Assembly (NCBI GenBank): GCA_002840985.1
Contig: PHDM01000014.1
Span: forward strand, 1-40,688
Length of the DNA: 40,688 bases
Direction: 5' to 3'
DNA from: Bacteroidetes bacterium HGW-Bacteroidetes-17
GTDB lineage: Bacteria > Bacteroidota > Bacteroidia > Bacteroidales > GCA-2711565
This document shows positions 1 to 11,153 of this stretch, in pieces (within the stretch, counting starts at the first letter, position 1; every line of letters starts with the position of its first letter). The notes below the pieces were generated by a model that made no database searches, had not been told where the DNA came from, and saw nothing but the letters and a program-made list of their open reading frames with translations. Position numbers and translations under genes: made by a program.

Positions 1-598
<598 letters not shown>

Positions 599-603
<5 letters not shown>

Positions 604-1843
604 TTACAACCCAAGATTGGGGATTTAATAAAATTTTTCCTTTCCAAATTTCAAAATGCAATTCTGTTCTCGATTCCGACTCATTGGTATAAACAACTCC
701 CAGCGATTGTTTGGTATTAACCTCATCTCCAGGTTTTACATAGACATCGATCAGGTTTGAGTACACAGTAAAAAACTCACCATGACGGATAATAATTGCT
801 TTATTTGTATTTGTAATAGTACGAACACTGATAACCTTTCCATCAAAGACCGCCCGGGCATTTTCGCCAACATTAGTCAATATATCGATTCCATTATTTT
901 TAATCTTTATTCGCTTTAATACCGGATGGTCGTGCTCCCCAAATGTACTTGAAACAATTCCATGCTCCGATGGCCAGGGCAATTTTCCTTTATTTCGAAC
1001 AAAAGTATTCGTTAGCTCAAGTTCAGCATGTGTTAAAGCGATAATGTCAGAAAGATTTTCCGAACCACTTGCCTTTGCTTTTGCAGCGGCAGTTTTAATT
1101 TCTTCTGAAATGATATCGTTTATAGCACGGTTTAATTGTTCAGCCTCTTTTCTTTTTTGCCTGATTTTTTCCCGAAATTGATTCTCTTGTTTAGCAAGGA
1201 TATTTATCTTGGTGTCTTGTTGCGTTTTTTCTGTTTGTAATACTTTTATTTCATTCTGCTGAAGCCTGAGAATGCTTTGTTTTTCCTGCTTTTGCTTATT
1301 TATAGATTGATTCGTCACCAAAACAGAGTCTTTAATTTGTTCAATTCGTATAGCCTGATGTTTACGGTATTCACTATAATATTGAAGATATTTTAAGCGT
1401 TGAAAAGCCTGATTAAAATTATCGGCGGCAAAAATATACATGAGCCGATCCTTTGAGTCTCTGTTTTTAAACACATAATTGATTAAAAGCGCATATTCAG
1501 CCTTCGCTTGTTTAAGATCTGATTCCAATGCAAGTATTTTTTTATCATTGTTCGATATTTGCCTTTCCAGATTTTTAAGCTCAACCGTATAATTTAAAAT
1601 AAGCAATTCTCTTTGTTTGATATTATTATTAATCAGAATTAATTCCTGAAGCGAATTTGTTTTATTTGCCGTTGCAGATTTAAGCAATTGGTTGGTATAA
1701 TTGATTTCCTCTTCAATTTTTCTCTTTTCAATTTCTAAAGTTTCCTTTTGACTTTGTCCATTTGAAATAAATGCAAGCAATAAAAAAAACAGAATAATAC
1801 CATTTTTTTTAAAAAAACAAATTGATATGTGATTATCAATCAT
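599..1843 (-). CDS. EnvC-like murein hydrolase activator (coiled coil + degenerate LytM/M23 domain)
   Basis: The predicted envelope protein of ~414 residues has an N-terminal hydrophobic signal or anchor (about residues 9-30). A long charged coiled coil follows to about residue 270, then a C-terminal LytM (peptidase M23) domain. The order matches EnvC-type activators of cell-separation amidases. The zinc-binding residues of active M23 enzymes are not intact. The usual HxGxD appears as NNGID, the terminal HxH as ELHFE, and the segment that normally ends in YxHL reads VYSNL. The domain is therefore probably non-catalytic and regulatory, as in EnvC. The longest frame starts with TTG at 1849; the ATG two codons later (1843) is the more likely start. 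It follows the DUF4292 lipoprotein gene with a gap of about 10 bases and is the last gene of the dut-TPR-DUF4292 run, an arrangement common in Bacteroidota. Confidence 0.85.
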
Positions 1844-1854
1844 CAACAATTGTT

Positions 1855-2691
1855 TTATTCAAACTTAGTGATCAAATTAAACTTAACAGGGACATTAAAC
1901 GGGTAATTAAGCTCTTCATTAATTGTTATTTTTGAAAACACCAAATGCACCTCAATTTTGCTTTCTGCCTGTAGGTCAAAGTCAACTACCCTTGGAAAAA
2001 GTTGTTTATCGAGTTCCATAAATTTGCTATAGTTTGCCTGAAGCTTTTTGTTTTCCTTTTTGATTTCTTTTAATGATAGTTGTGAAATTTTAAAAGTCTC
2101 GGGCAAAAGCCAAATACTTTGGATGAAAACGATTGGATCAATCTCGTGACTTCGAATATAGCGTTTCAGTTTGGATCTTGATGCTGTTGCTAGCTTATAT
2201 AACTTATTTTCAATACTGGCCCTAAATTTTCCATCCTCATAATGGCTTAAATCATTCCCAAGAATCAATGCTTGTAATACATCAAAATCAATATTTGTGT
2301 CTAAAAAATCGTTCAGATAATTATAATCTCCTTCGAAATAGGTTTTATTCATCCTATTGATAAATTTAACGGAATCGTATGTAATTAACATTCGTGCTGC
2401 TTCGATACCCAAGGCTGGAGAAAACGATACCCAAATCATGCTATCTTTTTTAATCCGGACCTGACCTTTAAATTCTGTTTTTTTCTTATTATGAACATAT
2501 TCTAAATTAAACTTGGCATTGAATTGATCAAATTTTAATTCATTCTCCTTTAACTTTTCAAACAAATAATCAATGCCTTCTTCTTTTAATGGCTCTTTGA
2601 TAATTTTTCTTGCAGCACCGCATCCGGTTGCTATGATCAAAACAAATATGATCAATATGTAACCTGGTTTTAATTCCATCCAATTATTCAT
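1855..2691 (-). CDS. DUF4292 family lipoprotein
   Basis: This 278-residue protein is a probable outer-membrane lipoprotein. A short N-terminus and hydrophobic segment end in a lipobox, ATGC, with Cys24 as the predicted lipidated residue. The rest is a soluble periplasmic domain rich in beta-strand patterns such as KFNLEYVHNKKKTEFKGQVR and DSMIWVSFSPALGIEAARM, features of the Bacteroidota DUF4292 family. A LolA/LolB-like lipid-binding fold has been considered for such proteins, but its role is not established. The start codon overlaps the 3' end of the TPR gene by 8 bases (2684-2691), so translation is probably coupled. It is followed closely by the EnvC-like gene. Family assignment is good; function is unknown. 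Confidence 0.85.
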   Translation of the reverse strand: MNNWMELKPGYILIIFVLIIATGCGAARKIIKEPLKEEGIDYLFEKLKENELKFDQFNAKFNLEYVHNKKKTEFKGQVRIKKDSMIWVSFSPALGIEAARMLITYDSVKFINRMNKTYFEGDYNYLNDFLDTNIDFDVLQALILGNDLSHYEDGKFRASIENKLYKLATASRSKLKRYIRSHEIDPIVFIQSIWLLPETFKISQLSLKEIKKENKKLQANYSKFMELDKQLFPRVVDFDLQAESKIEVHLVFSKITINEELNYPFNVPVKFNLITKFE

Positions 2692-4414
2692 ATAATTTTT
2701 TTTCTCTAATTTTTTTATTTATCCATTCAGATTCCGAACCCTTTTTACGCGACATTTTCCAGGATTTAACTGCTTTCTTTATATCCCCTAATTGAAATAA
2801 AATATCTCCATAATGCTCATAAACTTCTGCACTATTTTGTTCACCAATTTCAATGGCTTTTTCTATTACTACTTTTGCTTCTTTATACAGTTTCATTTTA
2901 TACAACACCCAAGCTTTTGTATCCAAGTTTGAAGCATTTTTAGGGTCGAGATCAACGGCCTTGAAGGACATTCGCTTTGCTTGATCAAGTTTTTCTGAAC
3001 GCAAGGCCAAATAATATGCATAATTATTAAGCACGACAGAGTTTTCAGGATCAAGCTTGAGCGCACTTTCATAGGATTGATCAGATTCAGAATTGTTATT
3101 TAATTCATGATAAGCATCTCCTAAAAAAGAATAAAACTGAACGGATAAGGCTGAATTGCTTTGCACCAAAACCAATCCATTTTTATAATAAGAAATGGCT
3201 TCATCATAGTTCTTGTCCTGAAAATTAACAAGCCCTGCAAATAAGTATGGCAGTGGTCTTTCTGGAAATAAGGCAATAGCTTTGCGACTATGTTCGGCCA
3301 TTTCCTTAAATTCGGATAATGCAGATTCGGTAATAAGAAGTTGTTCCCAGGATCCAACAAGCATACTATCAATAGAAATAGCCTTTAATAAATACTCTTT
3401 TGCTTTAACAAAATCACGTGCCTGATATAAAATTTCTGATTTAATAGATAGGATCCTTGAGTTTTCAGGATATTTATTGGCCAACATTGAAACCAGCTCT
3501 TCGGCTTCTTTATTCCTTTCACTAAAAATTTGCTCAACTGTATAATAAGAGACTAAAATCTGAATTTTGGCATCAATATCTAATTGGTCGTTTTCAAAAC
3601 CAGTTTTTAATTCCTGAAAAGCACTCAAGGTATCTCCTGATTTTCGGTAAAAATCGGAAAGTGAAATGTGGATATAGGGATTTTCCGGATCTAATTCTGC
3701 AATATGTTTATAAGCATTTAAAGCTTTTTCATTTAAATCATTTTTTAAACATAATTCTGCCAATAACGCATAATACCTTACCTCTGTTGGGAATTCATGG
3801 ATTAATTTTTCAATTTCTCCAATGCCAGATTCAACTTGATTCAGATTCTGATATAATTTCTGTTTTTGAATTGCTAGTTGTTCAGTAATCCCAATTTTGT
3901 TTTCTATTATGTTTAAGGCATTGATAGCCTTCTCATCTTCTCCGATTATGATATAATTCTGAGCTAATTCTTCGGTATATTCAAGATTTTCAGGATTCTG
4001 TCTTGATAACTCCTCCAAAACTTCTACGCTTTTTTGATAGGATTTATCTATTTTATAAATATTCGAAAGCAATAGTTTATACCAAGTATTCGTTGTGTCG
4101 ATTTTTACGGTCCTTTCTGCCAATTTTTTTGCGGAATCAATCTCATTATTCATGAGATAAATGGTTGCAAGCTCGTACATAGATGCTGCATCATTTGGAA
4201 CTAGCTCAATACATTTTTTGTATAAAGTTTCGGCACTCTTTAAATTACCCAGGTTCTTTTCTTTATTGGCTTCTACGAATAAATTAGCATTTTCTTTAAG
4301 GTTTAAAGTTGAGATTTTTTGATCTATTTCAATATTCGTCTTTTGGCTAAATCCTATGCTGGGTTTTCCAGTAACAATTAAAATCAGAAGGATTATATAA
4401 AGATTTTTTTTCAT
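2684..4414 (-). CDS. Tetratricopeptide-repeat (TPR) protein, exported
   Basis: This 576-residue protein has an N-terminal signal peptide (MKKNLYIILLILIVTGKP, cleaved near GFSQ). About a dozen TPR-like helical repeats run almost to the C-terminus. Typical TPR signatures include AASMYELATIYLMNNEIDSA, NSVVLNNYAYYLALRSEKLD and AEVYEHYGDILFQLGDIKKA. It is predicted to be a periplasmic or envelope scaffold; no enzyme domain is seen. The open frame extends 28 codons upstream into dut. I chose the ATG at 4414 because it begins a clean signal peptide and lies 16 bases after the dut stop. The 3' end overlaps the DUF4292 lipoprotein start by 8 bases. The conserved dut-TPR-DUF4292-M23 order suggests a joint envelope job, but this is inference. 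Confidence 0.9.
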   Translation of the reverse strand: MKKNLYIILLILIVTGKPSIGFSQKTNIEIDQKISTLNLKENANLFVEANKEKNLGNLKSAETLYKKCIELVPNDAASMYELATIYLMNNEIDSAKKLAERTVKIDTTNTWYKLLLSNIYKIDKSYQKSVEVLEELSRQNPENLEYTEELAQNYIIIGEDEKAINALNIIENKIGITEQLAIQKQKLYQNLNQVESGIGEIEKLIHEFPTEVRYYALLAELCLKNDLNEKALNAYKHIAELDPENPYIHISLSDFYRKSGDTLSAFQELKTGFENDQLDIDAKIQILVSYYTVEQIFSERNKEAEELVSMLANKYPENSRILSIKSEILYQARDFVKAKEYLLKAISIDSMLVGSWEQLLITESALSEFKEMAEHSRKAIALFPERPLPYLFAGLVNFQDKNYDEAISYYKNGLVLVQSNSALSVQFYSFLGDAYHELNNNSESDQSYESALKLDPENSVVLNNYAYYLALRSEKLDQAKRMSFKAVDLDPKNASNLDTKAWVLYKMKLYKEAKVVIEKAIEIGEQNSAEVYEHYGDILFQLGDIKKAVKSWKMSRKKGSESEWINKKIREKKLYE

Positions 4415-4430
4415 CAATACTATTATAAGT

Positions 4431-4865
4431 TTAATTCGTTCCGGTATGGCCAAACCCACCAGCTCCACGTTCAGATTCCTCCAAATCGTCGACCTCAATC
4501 CATTCTGCCTTTTCGTGAGCCGAAATGATCATTTGAGCTATGCGTTCACCATCCTGTACAATAAATACTTCGTTCGATAAGTTAACAAGAATCACTTTTA
4601 TTTCCCCTCGATAATCAGCATCTATAGTTCCCGGCGAGTTAAGTACAGTTACTCCTTTTTTAAATGCCAGTCCACTTCTTGGTCTGACCTGTGCCTCAAA
4701 TCCAATAGGAAGTTCAATAAATAAACCCGTAGGGATAAGTGCTCGTTGTAAGGGTTCAAGTTTAATTTCCTGATCAATATTTGCTCTTAAATCAAGTCCT
4801 GCAGATGAAGGTGTTTCATAAGCCGGTAATGCATGCTTTGAGTGATTAACAATCTTAATATTCAT
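4431..4865 (-). CDS. dut: dUTP diphosphatase (dUTPase)
   Basis: This is a trimeric dUTPase of 144 residues, normal length. It hydrolyses dUTP to dUMP and pyrophosphate, supplying dUMP for thymidylate synthesis and keeping uracil out of DNA. All five family motifs are visible in order: [10 protein letters not shown] (motif 1), [12 protein letters not shown] (motif 2), [13 protein letters not shown] (motif 3, with the catalytic Asp), GERIAQMII (motif 4) and the C-terminal [10 protein letters not shown] arm (motif 5). The ATG at 4865 gives the expected N-terminus. It is first in a tight four-gene minus-strand run with TPR, DUF4292 and M23 genes. A 163-base gap separates it from the upstream flippase gene. 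Confidence 0.97.
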   Translation of the reverse strand: MNIKIVNHSKHALPAYETPSSAGLDLRANIDQEIKLEPLQRALIPTGLFIELPIGFEAQVRPRSGLAFKKGVTVLNSPGTIDADYRGEIKVILVNLSNEVFIVQDGERIAQMIISAHEKAEWIEVDDLEESERGAGGFGHTGTN

Positions 4866-5028
4866 AAATTATCACATTAGATGATCAAATTAATTATGGC
4901 TGAAACTGCTTAACTAATAATTTCAGGCAAAAACTATTTTCACAGCTGATAAAATTAATCTGCTAAATTACAGAAAATATGCATTCAACTAGATTAATGC
5001 TGATTACAATAAAACGGTGATAATTTAA

Positions 5029-6510
5029 TTAGTGAGAGAAAAAAGATTTAAAATCTTTACGTTCTGTAATATACACTGTTAGTATGAATATCATTAACAA
5101 GAACGTGCTTAATAGGAATTTAAAAAGTTCATCTTCAATTTTAATGAAATGGTTTATGAGAACTAACACAATCGAAAGACTAATGTATGCTATCAATTTC
5201 CCAATTTGATAATTTATAACGTAATATCTCATCCCCATAAAATAAGATACGAACATCATTGAACCATAACACAATAGGGCCGCCCATGCCGACCCCATAT
5301 ATCCAAAACGAGGAATCCATAATAAATTAAAGACAACGGTCAATATCGCTCCTCCTATTGCTATTAAAGCACCATAAATGGTTTTATTGGTTAATTTGTA
5401 CCAAATTGATAGATTGTAGAATATTCCCAAAAATAAATATCCCAGTAATAATACAGGAATTACGGCAACTCCTTCTCTGAAATTAACCCCGATGATAAGT
5501 ACGACAATGTCAATATACAGCATTAATCCAAGAAAAATAAAGGAGGTAGCTATGACAAAGTAATTCATAACCCTTGCATAAACAACTTTTGAATCTTTTT
5601 CTTTTTCGTGCGAAAAGAAGAATGGTTCGGCCGCATATCGAAATGCCTGTACAAATAAATTTAGCAAGAATGCTATTTTTATACTGGCTGAATAAATTCC
5701 AATCTGTTGCTCCGCAATGTCTTTGGGTAATATATATTTCATTAATAGCCTACCATAAGTTTCGTTCATAACTCCCGCTAATCCTGTCAATAATAATGGC
5801 AGAGAATAAACCATCATTTTCTTCCACAACTTAAAATCAAAATTAAATTTGAAGTCTCTTAATTCGGAGTATAATAATACCAAGGTAACAGCACTAGCCG
5901 CTAGGTTTGAAATAAAAACATAAACGATCAAACTCCATTCAGGATTAAAAAAGATCAGAATAATTTTACTAACGGCAGGGCTCGCATCTTTTAACAAGAA
6001 TGGACACAATAACAAGAACAAAAGATTCAATCCAACATTAACTCCAATATTGACAAACTTAATGCTTGCAAACTTAATGGGTCTGTTTTGAGCACGCAAT
6101 TTTGCAAATGGAATGGCTGAAATCGCATCGAGTGATAAAATGATAGCGAATAAAATTACATATTCTGAATTATCAGGGTATTCAATTAATCGGGCAACAT
6201 CCTTTGCAAATACAATTACAAAAAACAGAAAAATCAAAGATGTGGTAAGAATAGATGATAAAATGGTATTGTATACAGTACGTCTTCCTTTCTCAATCTC
6301 AGAATATCTGAAATAGGTTGTTTCCATTCCGTAGGTTAGGATGATAAATGCTACTGCGACAAAAGCATACATCACATTAACAATCCCGTATTCTCCTTGT
6401 GTAAAAATTCGTGTATATAAAGGAACCAGAAGATAATTAAGTATCCTGCCAATGATACTTGAGAACCCATAAATAACTGTTTGACCGGCTAATTTCTTGA
6501 TAGGATTCAA
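5029..6510 (-). CDS. Polysaccharide flippase (Wzx/MOP superfamily)
   Basis: This is an integral membrane protein of 493 residues with about 12-14 predicted transmembrane helices and no large soluble domain. The N-terminus LAGQTVIYGFSSIIGRILNYLLVPLYTR is typical of lipopolysaccharide or capsule repeat-unit flippases. These move undecaprenyl-linked oligosaccharides across the inner membrane. No glycosyltransferase cluster surrounds it, so the substrate is unknown and it may be a standalone O-unit or lipid-linked glycan exporter. The start appears to be TTG at 6510. The frame runs back to an in-frame stop at 6550-6552 without any ATG, and the next internal Met would remove the first helices. It lies about 40 bases downstream of the sensor kinase gene and is probably cotranscribed with it. 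Confidence 0.9.
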   Translation of the reverse strand: MNPIKKLAGQTVIYGFSSIIGRILNYLLVPLYTRIFTQGEYGIVNVMYAFVAVAFIILTYGMETTYFRYSEIEKGRRTVYNTILSSILTTSLIFLFFVIVFAKDVARLIEYPDNSEYVILFAIILSLDAISAIPFAKLRAQNRPIKFASIKFVNIGVNVGLNLLFLLLCPFLLKDASPAVSKIILIFFNPEWSLIVYVFISNLAASAVTLVLLYSELRDFKFNFDFKLWKKMMVYSLPLLLTGLAGVMNETYGRLLMKYILPKDIAEQQIGIYSASIKIAFLLNLFVQAFRYAAEPFFFSHEKEKDSKVVYARVMNYFVIATSFIFLGLMLYIDIVVLIIGVNFREGVAVIPVLLLGYLFLGIFYNLSIWYKLTNKTIYGALIAIGGAILTVVFNLLWIPRFGYMGSAWAALLCYGSMMFVSYFMGMRYYVINYQIGKLIAYISLSIVLVLINHFIKIEDELFKFLLSTFLLMIFILTVYITERKDFKSFFSH

Positions 6511-6549
6511 ATTGATAAATTTAGGGAGTAAAGTTAATAAAATGGACTA

Positions 6550-9500
6550 TCAAACAACATCTACTTCTAAAAGAGGCAGAGGAAATGACATATAAAACGT
6601 GCTTCCAATGCCAGTTTCTGATTCAAACCAAATATCACCACCCGTATTTATAATAATATTTCTTACAATTGCCAATCCCAAACCCATCCCACTTGTCTTT
6701 GTTGTAAAACTTGGGGTGAATATCTTATCTGACATTTCTTTTGATATTCCAGAACCATTATCTGCGACCATCACGATAAGTTCAGAATTTGATTTTTTTA
6801 CAGAAATAGTAATTTGGCCATCTTTTTTACTCGTCAATGCTTGAATAGAATTTTTAAACAGATTATTAAATACTCGAAGTATTTGGTTTTTATCCGCGAT
6901 AATTATGTATTCATTTTCGGGTAAGTGCAACACATATTCAACCGTTGAATTTTCTTTGAATAATTCTACGGCATTATAAATTATTTTCTTTAAATCGACT
7001 GGTTCCATTTTTTGAACAGGCATCTTTGCAAAATCTGAGAACGCACTAGCAATATCAGATAGTGAGTCAATTTGTTCAATACTTGTTTTTGTAAATCTAT
7101 TTAGTCTTTGATCCCAATCCTTTTCGTTATCATCCCACGCTTTTTTTAAGTACTGCACACTCAATTTTAGAGGCGTCAAAGGATTTTTAATTTCATGTGC
7201 CACTTGTTTAGCCATTTCGCGCCAAGCACTCTCCCGCTCTGATCGTGCTAATAAATTAGCGCTTTTACTTAATTCATCAATCATTCTATTATATTCTGTA
7301 ACCAGCCCACCTATCTCATCTTTGCGTGCCCAATTTATTTTTTCATTTGATTTGCCCAGTCTTATTCCACTAATGCTTTGTCTTATAAGTAGCAATGGTT
7401 TTGAAATTCTACGTGAGATAAATATCGTAACTAATAAAGCAATGATAAAAAATAATACATAAATATTTATGAGAGCGACAAGAAAGCTTGTAATTTCATT
7501 TTGAAGCTCTTTTTGTCGAGCAAAATAAGGTAAATTTATATATGCAATAAGTTTGTTTTGCGAATTTCGAAATGGTACATATGCTGACAAATACTCATAC
7601 TCTCCAATTTTTTCATTTTGAATAAAAAGCAGTTTTTCTTTGTTGGCCAAAACATCATAAGCAGTAACATTCATTAATTTGGAGATAAGGCCAACGTCAA
7701 ATATGGGTAATCTTGATGATGCAATTATTCTCCCGTCCACCGAATATAAGTTGATATCGGAGAAAAAAACTAACGAAAATTTTCCAAGCCATTCATTAAG
7801 TGTCTCATACATTGCCGGACTGATACTCTCTGCCCCACCCAATTTATGGTCAAGTTCAATTAATACTGAATGAGCTTTTTCACTTAAAATTTCATTGTTT
7901 TTTTTATCATTTAATTGAATCAGAAAGAGCAAAGTAGTGATTCCTATCACTAAAAATGAAGTAAGAATAATGCTGAACAATGTGAATTGTAGCCTATTTC
8001 TGAAACTTATTTGGACATTGATTATTTTAAAAGAGAAGCTAGTTATCATGTAAAAACATGTTAAAAATAAGGCTAGAAAAATAAAGAAGTAAGAAAATGG
8101 CGCGAGAATATCAATTAAGTCTTTGTTTTCCTTACTGATGATAATACTTGTTTCTGCATCCTTATTTATTAAAATGTGATTATATCCGTTATTATCAAAT
8201 TGTTTACCCCCATCTTGAAATTCTTGATAATATTGAAGATTTACGCTATAATCATAATCGCCAAATTTATAAACAAGCTCATTTTGTTTATATTTTGCCA
8301 AAGAATAATTGACCAATTCTCCACTAGATATATTTGAAGTTTCATCTATCAACAGCTCTGGATAACCAAGACCCTCCTGTATGAATTCTGAATCTAATTC
8401 TATAAATATATATCTTCCAGCAACCTTATCTTTTGGCGGAAAAAACAAACGGATGATGTATGAATTATTGATAGAATTATTTCTAAAATAAAATAAATCA
8501 GCATTATTGGTCGGATTTCCAAACTCGGATATTATTTCTGCAAAATAGGTTGCACAACTAACCATGTAATCGTCTTTATTAAAACTCAAGATTGTAGTAG
8601 AATCACAGATCGTTATACGTGGTATAAAATTTATTGAAGCGACTGCATTAAAAAAACCCTGTATTCTGTGTACGACTTTCACCTCATTATTGTTTTTATC
8701 GAGCTGATAAACCATTTTAAGAACTATAGAATCTCCATAGATTTTATCAATCAGTTGCTCAAAGTTATATTCAGCCATTGGATCCCGATCTCCAGCTACA
8801 GATTCTGCAATTACTATACGTTGTTCCAATTCCTTTTTAGTTAAAATATTAGCAGATAGAAATCCTAAATATAACGCAAACATTAAAACAAAGCTTATTA
8901 TTTGCAAAGAGGTAATCTTCGAATCCTTTTCATCCATAAAAAGGATTAAGAAAGCGAAGGTACCTATTAGAAGAACCGTACTAATTAGAAATTCAGAAAA
9001 TACATATGTAATTATTCCATAGCCAATTACAACTCCAGCACCTACGATATACCTCTGAATTCCTATATGAAATTGTTGATATATTAAAATTAAAATAATT
9101 CTTCCGTAAAAATAAATAGCTAAGCTAATAATAGATGCAATTAAAAATGAAATTATTGTAACTGTTCGTTGAGCGATGAAATCTTGTCCAAACTCTATGG
9201 AGACCTGTGAATTCTTAAATAAACTTATAATTATATATTCGTAAAAATAAAATAGGATAAATAATATTGATATTAATACAAACAGGTTACCAATTCGAGC
9301 TAATTGGCTGTATATGTGTTTTTTAGATGTTTTTTTCCAGAACTGATCAATACTGTATGACGAAAAAAGGAAGAAAATAGAATTTACGAATAAATCCCCA
9401 ATTGAATTATGCGCACTATCAGCAAATGTGGAGGGTGAAAAAAGATAAGATTTAAATAATTCTGAAGGTAATTGAATATATTTTAAGAATGTCCATAATA

Positions 9501-10257
9501 TCAAATAATCCAATAAAATCAGGTAAGGTATTAACCATGTTTTCCTAACAAGGAAACCATATACCTTGTAAAATTTAATTATTAAACTCAGCAATAGAAC
9601 AATCAGTAACTGATAAAAAATGAAGAGAACTAATGATTGTTTAGATTTTATTTCCTTTTGATCTCCTTGTATAATTGAAAATAAAAATCTCCCATCATCA
9701 TCATGAATATTTAAATCCTTAGGTTCAATAGATATTGTATAATTCTCCGGTAGTGCTGCACTACTGATAAATTTTGGGATTAAATATTCATTGTGATATG
9801 CATACTCATTTTTAACTAATAGAGCTTCAACCAATTTAATATCATGATCATTTTTCTGAGAAATTTTATACCATCCATTGGATAGCTTCACTATGGGATG
9901 TTCATCTTGAGCAATAATACCTGATGGATCAATTAAATTTGATGACCAGTATACCAGTGAATCTCTTTCAAAAAGATAAACCATTGCATTGATCGTGTTT
10001 AATTGAGCTGACCAGGCCTGAGATGAATTTAACTGATTATTAAAATAAGCTCCAAGTATCTCATTAGAAATTTTATTTAAACTTGCACTTTTTTTATGAA
10101 GTTCTTTCTCAAAAAGCGCTTTCACGTATTTCTTGGATTGCTGCTCATTAAATGTATACACCAATAAAAACAACACTAATGCTATACAAAGTGTAATTAT
10201 CAGATGAACCCAAAAAGAGCGACTAACAACATTCTTGTTTTTCATTACGGATTCCAT
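6550..10257 (-). CDS. Large multi-pass sensor histidine kinase, NtrY-like
   Basis: This 1235-residue membrane histidine kinase is much longer than the usual 400-750. An N-terminal helix (about 14-35) is followed by a first extracytoplasmic segment. A cluster of transmembrane helices (about 205-470) comes next, then a second extracytoplasmic region (about 475-720), a helix pair, and a third sensor-like segment before the helix near 915-940. A HAMP domain follows. HisKA contains HEIKNPLTPLKLSVQYL, with the phospho-accepting His near residue 1021. HATPase_c has the N box (NNLFKNSIQAL, about 1131), G1 (DNGSGI) and G2 (GMGLGL). The H-box HEIKNPLTPL is the NtrY/PhoR-like form. No response regulator is adjacent, so the partner lies elsewhere. 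The start is the ATG at 10257; the ATG at 10245 is also possible. It is 19 bases downstream of the methyltransferase gene, and its signal is unknown. Confidence 0.93.
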   Translation of the reverse strand: MESVMKNKNVVSRSFWVHLIITLCIALVLFLLVYTFNEQQSKKYVKALFEKELHKKSASLNKISNEILGAYFNNQLNSSQAWSAQLNTINAMVYLFERDSLVYWSSNLIDPSGIIAQDEHPIVKLSNGWYKISQKNDHDIKLVEALLVKNEYAYHNEYLIPKFISSAALPENYTISIEPKDLNIHDDDGRFLFSIIQGDQKEIKSKQSLVLFIFYQLLIVLLLSLIIKFYKVYGFLVRKTWLIPYLILLDYLILWTFLKYIQLPSELFKSYLFSPSTFADSAHNSIGDLFVNSIFFLFSSYSIDQFWKKTSKKHIYSQLARIGNLFVLISILFILFYFYEYIIISLFKNSQVSIEFGQDFIAQRTVTIISFLIASIISLAIYFYGRIILILIYQQFHIGIQRYIVGAGVVIGYGIITYVFSEFLISTVLLIGTFAFLILFMDEKDSKITSLQIISFVLMFALYLGFLSANILTKKELEQRIVIAESVAGDRDPMAEYNFEQLIDKIYGDSIVLKMVYQLDKNNNEVKVVHRIQGFFNAVASINFIPRITICDSTTILSFNKDDYMVSCATYFAEIISEFGNPTNNADLFYFRNNSINNSYIIRLFFPPKDKVAGRYIFIELDSEFIQEGLGYPELLIDETSNISSGELVNYSLAKYKQNELVYKFGDYDYSVNLQYYQEFQDGGKQFDNNGYNHILINKDAETSIIISKENKDLIDILAPFSYFFIFLALFLTCFYMITSFSFKIINVQISFRNRLQFTLFSIILTSFLVIGITTLLFLIQLNDKKNNEILSEKAHSVLIELDHKLGGAESISPAMYETLNEWLGKFSLVFFSDINLYSVDGRIIASSRLPIFDVGLISKLMNVTAYDVLANKEKLLFIQNEKIGEYEYLSAYVPFRNSQNKLIAYINLPYFARQKELQNEITSFLVALINIYVLFFIIALLVTIFISRRISKPLLLIRQSISGIRLGKSNEKINWARKDEIGGLVTEYNRMIDELSKSANLLARSERESAWREMAKQVAHEIKNPLTPLKLSVQYLKKAWDDNEKDWDQRLNRFTKTSIEQIDSLSDIASAFSDFAKMPVQKMEPVDLKKIIYNAVELFKENSTVEYVLHLPENEYIIIADKNQILRVFNNLFKNSIQALTSKKDGQITISVKKSNSELIVMVADNGSGISKEMSDKIFTPSFTTKTSGMGLGLAIVRNIIINTGGDIWFESETGIGSTFYMSFPLPLLEVDVV

Positions 10258-10276
10258 AATCTGGATCTAACGAAAT

Positions 10277-11146
10277 TTATTTAATTAAATAGATCAAGCT
10301 TGAATAATTCATTTCAGATTTTGCATGTATATTGGATCTTAGCCCATTTATTATAGCCTTTATTTTAGCTAAAACTGAATTACCCTCACTCAGCATACTT
10401 ACATAATAAGCATCAAACTTCATCGGGTGAGTACTAACAATACTCATACCAAATTTAGTAAATAGTTTTTCTATTGTTTTAGGAGTGAAATGATACAGAT
10501 GCCTTGGAACATCATAAGCAGCCCAATTCTCCTTATATTTTTTAGCATCCCAAGAATCAATATTCGGAACTGCAACTACTATAATTCCGTCAATATTTAG
10601 GATAGATTTCAATTTGGGGATTACCACTTCGATGTCATGCAAATGTTCAAGCACATGCCATAAAGTGATTACATCAAACTTTTGTTCATTAATTGAGGTT
10701 AAGAATTCAGGAGCCTCAACAGTCAACCCTAATTCCTTGCATACAGCTCTTGCCTCACTATTTGGCTCAATGCCGCGAGTTACCCAACCTTGACTAGTTG
10801 CGTATTTAATAAATAAGCCTGCCCCACAACCATAATCTAAAAGCAGTCCCTGTTTCTTTGTAACCTTTTTAATAAGGTTTAATTTTTTCTTTATATTTAA
10901 ATTTCTTACAATATTGTAAATACTTGAAATTATTGACTTACTATCAGCACTATGAGAATAATATTCCTTTGAATTATAATATGGCGGTATTTCTTCTATT
11001 GTTGGTCGAGGATTTGTAAAAACGAAACCACAATTTTTACATTGAGTTAATATAAAATCTTCTTTTGTAACTAAATAGTCACTGCATTTTAAGTAAACTT
11101 CATTTTGATCTGAATCACAAACCATGCAATTTTTAATATTCTCCAT
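10277..11146 (-). CDS. Class I SAM-dependent methyltransferase with N-terminal zinc-ribbon
   Basis: This 289-residue protein starts with a four-Cys knuckle (CMVC and, about 26 residues later, CKNC, followed by GFVFTNPRP). A Methyltransf_23-type domain follows. The SAM-binding motif I is LLDYGCGAGLF, and the post-motif region has WHVLEHLHD and VAVPNIDSWDAK. This architecture is common for small-molecule or polysaccharide-sugar methyltransferases in cell-surface glycan clusters, which would fit the flippase two genes downstream. The substrate cannot be read from sequence. The ATG at 11146 is 27 bases downstream of mnmG, and the gap holds a parS-like 16-mer. Domain call is firm; substrate is open. 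Confidence 0.9.
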   Translation of the reverse strand: MENIKNCMVCDSDQNEVYLKCSDYLVTKEDFILTQCKNCGFVFTNPRPTIEEIPPYYNSKEYYSHSADSKSIISSIYNIVRNLNIKKKLNLIKKVTKKQGLLLDYGCGAGLFIKYATSQGWVTRGIEPNSEARAVCKELGLTVEAPEFLTSINEQKFDVITLWHVLEHLHDIEVVIPKLKSILNIDGIIVVAVPNIDSWDAKKYKENWAAYDVPRHLYHFTPKTIEKLFTKFGMSIVSTHPMKFDAYYVSMLSEGNSVLAKIKAIINGLRSNIHAKSEMNYSSLIYLIK

Positions 11147-11153
11147 TTGTTAA

